This document shows, piece after piece, positions 59,095-64,000 of a stretch of 64,000 nt of DNA. Made by a program: the position numbers and the translations under genes. The notes under the pieces were generated by a model. The model searched no databases, was not told where the DNA came from, and saw only the letters and a program-made list of their open reading frames with translations. The DNA is taken from positions 496,001 to 560,000 of the forward strand of contig JAHBZQ010000001.1 of NCBI GenBank assembly GCA_019635355.1, in the 5' to 3' direction. Each line of letters starts with the position of its first letter. The first letter of the stretch is position 1. This DNA is from Rhizobacter sp. GTDB lineage: Bacteria; Pseudomonadota; Gammaproteobacteria; Burkholderiales; Burkholderiaceae_C.

Positions 59095-59528
59095 GCATGC
59101 CGCAACGTCTGCAGATCGTTGCGGCGGGGTACCGTTTCCTCGCCGAGGCCCACCCCGATGCGCCCGCCACCTTTGCGGCGTTCGCCAAGCTGCTGCCCTA
59201 CCGGCAGAGGATCATTCATGTGCGCTGGAGCGGTGAAGCGGTTTGGGTCCCGCTGGGCGACTTCCAGCTGGGCGTGGGTTACGAGAACCACACCAGCCAC
59301 CCGTCGGCAGGTGACGTGCTGTTCTACCCGGGAGGCTTCAGCGAAACGGAGCTGTTGATCGCCTACGGCGCCTGCAGTTTTGCCAGCAAGATGGGGCCGT
59401 TGGCGGGCAACCATTTCCTGAGCATCGTCGAAGGGAGAGAGCAGCTGCCGGCGCTTGGCCGCAAGGTTCTGCTGCAGGGCATGCAAGACGTCGTATTCGA
59501 GTGGGAGCCGGCTGCACGGAAGACTTAG
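59091..59528 (+). CDS. DUF3830 cyclophilin-like protein
   Basis: 145 residues. Family hallmarks: IIHVRWSGEAVWVPLGDF, GYENHTSHPSAGDVLFYPGG, SETELLIAYGAC and SKMGPLAGNHFLSIVEG. DUF3830 has a cyclophilin-like barrel and regularly accompanies hydantoinases and Asp/Glu-racemase-family enzymes, but has no demonstrated activity. Third gene of the coupled GntR-linked operon. Confidence 0.88.
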   Translation: MSMPQRLQIVAAGYRFLAEAHPDAPATFAAFAKLLPYRQRIIHVRWSGEAVWVPLGDFQLGVGYENHTSHPSAGDVLFYPGGFSETELLIAYGACSFASKMGPLAGNHFLSIVEGREQLPALGRKVLLQGMQDVVFEWEPAARKT

Positions 59529-59618
59529 ACTCGCCACCCGTTCTCGCCGGTACGAAAAAATGTTGCCATCTCACCGACCCAGCACCGGCGCGGCTTCGCG
59601 GGCACGGTGGGCCATCGA

Positions 59619-60248
59619 ATGGGAATGACGCGGCGCGCCGATGCGCCGGCCGGGCAACTGCTTCTGCCGGGCATCGAGCCGCCCCGGCGGCCGACCGATC
59701 GGCTCTTCTTCGCGCTGTTGCCCGAGGCGCCCGCTGCCACCGCCATCGCCGACCTGGCCAGGCGCCTGAAGGCGGAGCACGGCCTCAAGGGCCGGCCGCT
59801 TGCGAGCTCGCGCTTTCACGTCACGCTGCATTTCTTTGGCGATCACGTCGGTTTGCCGCAGGCGCTGGTCAATGGGCTGAGTGCTGCGGCTTCGGAGCTG
59901 CAGGGCACACCCTTCGACGTCACCTTCGACCACGCGGTGAGCTTTGCCGGCCGCCCGCGCAAGCGGCCCTTGGTGCTGCGCGGCAGCGACGAGGGCCTGG
60001 CCGCGCTGGTGGCCTTTCGCCAGGCGCTGAGCGACGCACTCGCCCGCCGCGGCCTCGGCCAGCTGGCCGAGGCACGCTTCACACCGCACGTCACCTTGCT
60101 CTACGACGATCAGCTGCGGCCGCCCCAGCCCGTCGAGCCCATCATGTGGCGGGTGAAGGAGTTCGTGCTCGTCGACAGCCTGATCGGCCAGGCGCGCCAT
60201 GTGCCGCTTGCACGCTGGCCCTTGCTGGGCGCGTCAAGCCCGGCGTGA
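59619..60248 (+). CDS. thpR: RNA 2',3'-cyclic phosphodiesterase (ThpR, 2H family)
   Basis: 209 residues. Two HxTx motifs of the 2H phosphoesterase fold: FHVTLHFFGD and PHVTLLYDD. Opens with RLFFALLPEAPAATAI, typical of the 2'-5' RNA ligase/ThpR family. ATG 59619 (or 59625) preferred over GTG 59607. Its 3' end overlaps the convergent DUF72 gene by 15 bases. Housekeeping RNA processing; unrelated to the catabolic genes before it. Confidence 0.92.
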   Translation: MGMTRRADAPAGQLLLPGIEPPRRPTDRLFFALLPEAPAATAIADLARRLKAEHGLKGRPLASSRFHVTLHFFGDHVGLPQALVNGLSAAASELQGTPFDVTFDHAVSFAGRPRKRPLVLRGSDEGLAALVAFRQALSDALARRGLGQLAEARFTPHVTLLYDDQLRPPQPVEPIMWRVKEFVLVDSLIGQARHVPLARWPLLGASSPA

Positions 60249-61304
60249 CACCACCGCCTGCGCGAGCGCCGCGGCCGTGAGCGGCGCGCAACCTTCGGCG
60301 TGGTTGCTGATGGTGACGAAGGCGTTGTGCCCGGCGGCCGTGGTCGCAGCGATCACGCGGGCGAGCGTCTCGCGGGTGTGCGGGTCGGGGTCGAGCAGCT
60401 TGTCGAACGGGGCGTAGCGTTTCTCTGCCGATTCGTAGCCATAGGCGCCGTTGACCGGGTTGAGGTTCCAGCGGCACACCAGCGGGCCGGGCCACATCGC
60501 CCGCAGCATGGGCAGCTGGCCGTCGATGGGTGGCATCTTGGCTTGCAGGCCGAGGCAGAAGGCCGCGCCGCAGTCGCGCAAGAGGGCGGCGAAGGCGGGT
60601 GTCAGGAACTCCGGGTCGCGCACTTCCACCGCCACCACCGCGTCGGGTGCGGCGGCCAGCGAGGGCAGGGCCTGCAGCAGCGCGCGCAGCCGCTCGAACA
60701 CCTCGTCGAGCCGGGTCAGCAGCGGCAAGGGCAGCGGGCTCAGCTGGAACACCAGCACGCCGAGCTTGGTGGCGAGGCCGTCGAGCGCGGGTTCCACGAA
60801 CTCGCGGATCGCGATCTCGGGGTTGAGGAAGACCGGGTTCTCCTGCACCGCGCGGCCGTTTTCGCTGCGCACGGTGGCATCGGTGACCGAGGCGGGCGCC
60901 TTCACCACGAAGCGGAAGTCGTCGGGCACCTGCGCGGCATAGCGGGCGTATTGCTGCGCGGTGAGTGCGCGGTAGAAACTGCGGTCGATGCACACGCTGC
61001 GAAAGAGCGGGTGCTGCGCGTAGGCGGTGAGCCCTTCGCGCGACAGCTTGGATTCGTTGTGCTCGCCTTCCCACACCAGGGCTTTCCAGCCGGGGTAGCT
61101 CCACGACGAGCCACCGAGGCGAAGCCGCGGCGGCAGCTCGCGGGCGAGCGACACGAGCGACTCGTCGGGCGGGCAGGGCAGGACCTTGCCACCACGGCGC
61201 TTGGGCGCTTCGTTCGCCGGTGCCGGTGCCGGTGCCCCGGCCGGGGCAGGCGCCGGCCGAGGCGGCGCGAGCGGTGCGTCTTCGGGAAACAGGCTGTCTT
61301 GCAT
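60234..61304 (-). CDS. DUF72 (YecE-like) protein
   Basis: 356 residues of TIM-barrel-like DUF72. Motifs: RLGGSSWSYPGWKALVWEG near the start, SVCIDRSFYRALTAQQYARY, FRFVVKAPASVTDA, VFQLSPLPLPLL and FVTISNHAEGCAPLTA. The N-terminus (1-40) is a Pro/Ala-rich tail (APAPAGAPAPAPANEAP). Function unknown; widely conserved. Divergent from the small membrane-protein gene. Confidence 0.9.
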   Translation of the reverse strand: MQDSLFPEDAPLAPPRPAPAPAGAPAPAPANEAPKRRGGKVLPCPPDESLVSLARELPPRLRLGGSSWSYPGWKALVWEGEHNESKLSREGLTAYAQHPLFRSVCIDRSFYRALTAQQYARYAAQVPDDFRFVVKAPASVTDATVRSENGRAVQENPVFLNPEIAIREFVEPALDGLATKLGVLVFQLSPLPLPLLTRLDEVFERLRALLQALPSLAAAPDAVVAVEVRDPEFLTPAFAALLRDCGAAFCLGLQAKMPPIDGQLPMLRAMWPGPLVCRWNLNPVNGAYGYESAEKRYAPFDKLLDPDPHTRETLARVIAATTAAGHNAFVTISNHAEGCAPLTAAALAQAVVSRRA

Positions 61305-61364
61305 CGAGGCCGCAGCATACGGTCTGCCGGTTACAGTGCGGGCTTCCCAGGTTGCAGGGCGATC

Positions 61365-61589
61365 ATGAAGGCTGTGCTCGGTGTGGTGTCGTTGCTGTTG
61401 GTGCTGGCCATCGTGGCGGTGGTGGCGAGCCGCTCGGTGAAGACGGCGACGGTCGTCTCGCCGATCACCGCCAGTGCACCCGGAACGTCCACCCAGCAGC
61501 AGGCGGCACAGATCCAGGAGCAGGTGCGCCAGGATGTCAACAAGGCCCTGGAAGACGCCGCCCGCCGCACCGAAGCCGCCGACAAATGA
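61365..61589 (+). CDS. Small single-pass membrane protein
   Basis: 74 residues: one N-terminal transmembrane helix (VLGVVSLLLVLAIVAVVASR) and a polar Gln/Ala-rich tail that probably forms a short helix (QQQAAQIQEQVRQDVNKAL). ATG 61365; the stop overlaps the tadA start by ATGA, so it is coupled to tadA. No family recognised. Confidence 0.75.
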   Translation: MKAVLGVVSLLLVLAIVAVVASRSVKTATVVSPITASAPGTSTQQQAAQIQEQVRQDVNKALEDAARRTEAADK

Positions 61590-62179
61590 GCACCCCTGCC
61601 GACGAACACGCCATGCGCATCGCGCTCGACCAGGCCCACAACGCGTGGCTGGTCGGCGAGGTGCCGGTGGGGGCCGTGATCATGAAGGGCGGGCAGGTGA
61701 TCGCCACCGGCTACAACCGCCCGATCACCGAGCACGACCCCACCGCCCACGCCGAGATCGTGGCCCTGCGCCACGCGGCCACGCTGCTCGGCAACTACCG
61801 CCTGCCCGAGTGCGAGCTCTACGTGACGCTCGAGCCCTGCGCCATGTGCGCGATGGCGCTGATGCACGCACGCTTCAAGCGCGTGGTGTTCGGTGCCACC
61901 GACCCCAAGACCGGCGCGGCCGGCTCGGTGGTCGACCTGTTCGCCGTGCCGCAACTCAACCACCACACCCAGATCGAAAGCGGCGTGCTGGCCGACGAGT
62001 GCGGCAAGGTGCTGCGCGATTTCTTCGCCGAGCGGCGCGAGCTGTACCGCAAGCGGCGGGCCCAGCCCGCCGAGCCCGGCGACAGCGAGTTCGGCGCCGC
62101 CCCTGACACGATTGACGTGATACCGACCGGAGAGGTTGTCGAAGTTGAGCCACCACCATCATCACCACCACGAAGCTGA
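61586..62179 (+). CDS. tadA: TadA, tRNA-specific adenosine-34 deaminase
   Basis: 197 residues. Makes inosine at the wobble base of tRNA-Arg(ACG). Zinc site: PTAHAEIVALRHA with catalytic Glu, and TLEPCAMCAMALMHARF. Longer than the usual 150-170 residues because of an acidic/proline tail (EVVEVEPPPSSPPRS) that overlaps the next gene. Essential and normally single-copy. Confidence 0.95.
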   Translation: MSTPADEHAMRIALDQAHNAWLVGEVPVGAVIMKGGQVIATGYNRPITEHDPTAHAEIVALRHAATLLGNYRLPECELYVTLEPCAMCAMALMHARFKRVVFGATDPKTGAAGSVVDLFAVPQLNHHTQIESGVLADECGKVLRDFFAERRELYRKRRAQPAEPGDSEFGAAPDTIDVIPTGEVVEVEPPPSSPPRS

Positions 62180-63080
62180 GGCCCACCCGCAGCACCTCAC
62201 GCTCTTCACGCCGGCCGGCGTGGTGCTGAAGGCCGCGCCGCTGAAGCTGGCGGCCCGGCGCCTGGCGGCCCAAGGGTTCGAGGTGACGGTGGACGAAGCG
62301 GCCCTCGCCAAGCACCAGCGCTTCGGCGGCGATGACGACACGCGGCTCGACGCGCTGCACCGCATCGCCAAGGCGCGGCCCGACATCGCGCTCGCCACCC
62401 GAGGCGGCTACGGCCTCACCCGCCTGCTCGACCGCATCGACTGGAAGCTCGTCGCCAAGAGCGTGGCCCACGGCACCCGCTGGGTCGGCCACAGCGACAT
62501 GACCGCGCTCCAGCTCGGCCTGCTCGCCCACACCGGCGCACAGAGCTGGGCCGGGCCGCTGGCGGTGGGCGACTTCGGCGGCGAGACGGTCGACGACATC
62601 ACGCAAGACTGCTTCGTCGAAGCCATGACCGGCGCGCTCGAAGCGGTGGGCTTTCGCACCGAGGCCGGCTTCGACGGCCTGCAGGCCAAGGGCGTGCTGT
62701 GGGGCGGCAACCTCTGCGTGCTCAACGCGCTGCTCGGCACGCCGCACTTCCCCAAGGTCAAGGGCGGCATCCTCTTCCTCGAAGACGTGAACGAGCACCC
62801 GTACCGCATCGAGCGCAGCCTGCTGCAGTTGCACCAGGCGGGGGTGCTGAACGCGCAGAAGGCGGTGGTGCTGGGCAGCTTCACCGAGTTCAAGAAATCG
62901 CCGCTCGACCGGGGCTACTCGCTGAAGGGCGTGGTCGAGTACCTGCGCAGCCAGACCAAGACGCCCATCCTCACCGGGCTGCCCTTCGGTCACGTGCCGA
63001 CCAAGGTGACGATGCCAGTGGGCGCGAAGGTCACGCTCCTGGTACAGGCACGCGATGTGCTGATGGGCTGGGACCACTGA
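62145..63080 (+). CDS. ldcA: LD-carboxypeptidase (LdcA family) with native heptahistidine N-terminus
   Basis: 311 residues if started at TTG 62145, which has GGAGAGG 9 bases upstream; TTG 62136 is in frame but too close to that site. Peptidase S66 removing terminal D-Ala from tetrapeptide stems in peptidoglycan recycling. Ser-Glu-His residues fit VGHSDMTAL, LFLEDVNEHPYRIERS and LPFGHVPTK; RGGYGLTRLLD is the family loop. The N-terminus reads M-S-H7-EAEAH. Overlaps tadA by 35 bases in another frame. Confidence 0.9.
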   Translation: MSHHHHHHHEAEAHPQHLTLFTPAGVVLKAAPLKLAARRLAAQGFEVTVDEAALAKHQRFGGDDDTRLDALHRIAKARPDIALATRGGYGLTRLLDRIDWKLVAKSVAHGTRWVGHSDMTALQLGLLAHTGAQSWAGPLAVGDFGGETVDDITQDCFVEAMTGALEAVGFRTEAGFDGLQAKGVLWGGNLCVLNALLGTPHFPKVKGGILFLEDVNEHPYRIERSLLQLHQAGVLNAQKAVVLGSFTEFKKSPLDRGYSLKGVVEYLRSQTKTPILTGLPFGHVPTKVTMPVGAKVTLLVQARDVLMGWDH

Positions 63081-63092
63081 CGCCGCTCGACC

Positions 63093-64000
63093 ATGCAACC
63101 ACTTTGCCTCGCACGCCGGATCTCGCTCGTGTTGGGTGTTGTGGTGGCGCTGCTGGTCGGCTGCAACAACAGCCCGTACCCGGCAGGCGCTGAAAAGGAA
63201 AACACGCTCTTCAACTCGTTCGACGAGCGTTCCCCGCGCTACCTCGACCCGACGGCGTCGTACAGCAACCCCGAGACGCCCTACACCTACTCGATCTACG
63301 AGCCGCTCTATGGCTACCACTACCTCAAGCGGCCATACGAGCTGATCCCGAAGGCGGCTGAAGCCGTGGTGCAGCCGGTGTACCTCGCGGCCGACGGCCA
63401 GCGCCTGCCGGCCGATGCGCCCGCCGCGCAGATCGCCGAGAGCGTGTACGACATCAAGATCAAGCCCGGCATCCTCTACGCGCCGCACCCGGCGTTTGCG
63501 AAAGACGAGCAGGGCCGCTACCTCTACCACCAGCTCACGCGCGAGCAGCTGGGCGACAAGCGCTCGCCCTTCGACTTCGAGAAGACCGGCACCCGCGAGC
63601 TCGTGGCCGACGACTACGTCTACGCCTTCAAGCGCCACGCCACGCCGCGCATCGAGGCGCCGGTCTTCGCCACCTTCTCGGCCTACATCATCGGCCTCAA
63701 GGAATACGGTGCGAGCGTGCGCGCAGAAGACGCGAAGCTGCGCGCCGGCCTGCCGGCCTCGTCGCAAGACAAACCCTTCCTCGACTTCCGCCAGTGGCCG
63801 CTCGAAGGCGTGACCGCGCTCGACAAGTACACCCTGCGCATCCGCATCAAGGGCAAGTACCCGCAGTGGAAATACTGGCTCGCGATGACCTTCACCGCGC
63901 CGGTGCCGTGGGAGGTGGACGCGTTCTATGCCCGCCCCGGCATGGCGGGCAACAGCCTCTCGTGGAACCAGTGGCCGGTGGGCACGGGCCCGTACATGAT
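63093..64000 (+). CDS. Family-5 oligopeptide-binding lipoprotein, 3' end outside the window
   Basis: At least 302 residues. Lipoprotein signal (LVLGVVVALLVGC, lipobox LVGC with Cys near residue 24). Mature part resembles OppA-type receptors with NTLFNSFDERSPRYLDPTAS and DIKIKPGILYAPHPAF, but with an insertion-rich front half typical of a large (~700-residue) subfamily in Burkholderiales. ATG 63093, 12 bases after the LD-carboxypeptidase stop. Possibly imports murein peptides, given that neighbour (inference). Confidence 0.87.
   Translation, partial: MQPLCLARRISLVLGVVVALLVGCNNSPYPAGAEKENTLFNSFDERSPRYLDPTASYSNPETPYTYSIYEPLYGYHYLKRPYELIPKAAEAVVQPVYLAADGQRLPADAPAAQIAESVYDIKIKPGILYAPHPAFAKDEQGRYLYHQLTREQLGDKRSPFDFEKTGTRELVADDYVYAFKRHATPRIEAPVFATFSAYIIGLKEYGASVRAEDAKLRAGLPASSQDKPFLDFRQWPLEGVTALDKYTLRIRIKGKYPQWKYWLAMTFTAPVPWEVDAFYARPGMAGNSLSWNQWPVGTGPYM

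Overview
The window is a high-GC betaproteobacterial chromosome segment. Conserved housekeeping pairs (relA, phaR, rimO, smpB with divergent ratA-rnfH, guaB, guaA, tadA) and the tRNA-Val sequence point to Burkholderiales, probably a Rubrivivax/Rhizobacter/Leptothrix-type lineage. The order is firm from gene content and phaR; the genus is an inference.

Layout. 1-12.4 kb is core: 3' part of relA, tRNA-Val(GAC), a small unknown gene, phaR, rimO, metC, smpB/ratA-rnfH, a DUF4124 envelope protein, guaB, an MFS exporter, guaA. 12.4-19.0 kb holds a BMP-type (nucleoside/purine-like) ABC importer bracketed by two RutB/BiuH-like cysteine hydrolases and followed by a RidA protein. 19.0-22.9 kb holds a MASE1 sensor kinase with NarL-type regulator, an XRE-cupin regulator and a GlcG/HbpS protein. 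23.2-33.5 kb is one long plus-strand unit: peptide/opine-type ABC importer, two amidases, a family-5 binding protein, a dihydropyrimidinase-family ring hydrolase and a ureidoglycolate lyase. 33.5-40.5 kb, minus strand, is a complete Nit1C nitrilase cluster (nitBCDEF, a glycosyltransferase, nitG, nitH), the cluster associated in other bacteria with growth on cyanide. It faces a MocR-type regulator, with a predicted sigma-54 promoter and repeated ATCAA sites between them.

42.2-46.0 kb is a visibly AT-richer island with three translationally coupled genes: a polyproline plus HEPN-like protein, a ParA/MinD-like ATPase with a variant KGGVGRST P-loop, and an AAA/STAND-like P-loop NTPase. It ends in five tandem 17-bp repeats. 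This is the best candidate for an undescribed, possibly defence-related, system. 46.0-60 kb returns to nitrogen-compound catabolism: TetR/SDR pair, amidohydrolase with a Tat-exported NMT1-type ABC importer behind a predicted sigma-54 promoter, then two divergent operons around a GntR/FCD regulator (amidohydrolase - racemase-like - amidase; and AMDase-like - dihydropyrimidinase - DUF3830) with palindromic candidate operators. 59.6-64 kb is core again: thpR, DUF72, a small membrane protein, tadA, LD-carboxypeptidase, and a partial oligopeptide-binding lipoprotein.

Overall, about 47 kb reads as a scavenging region for amide, ureide, cyclic-imide, purine/pyrimidine-like and nitrile/cyanide nitrogen: four ABC uptake systems (one as a binding protein only at the window end), at least nine hydrolases, and several dedicated regulators. 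No rRNA, CRISPR array, intact transposase or integrase was seen.
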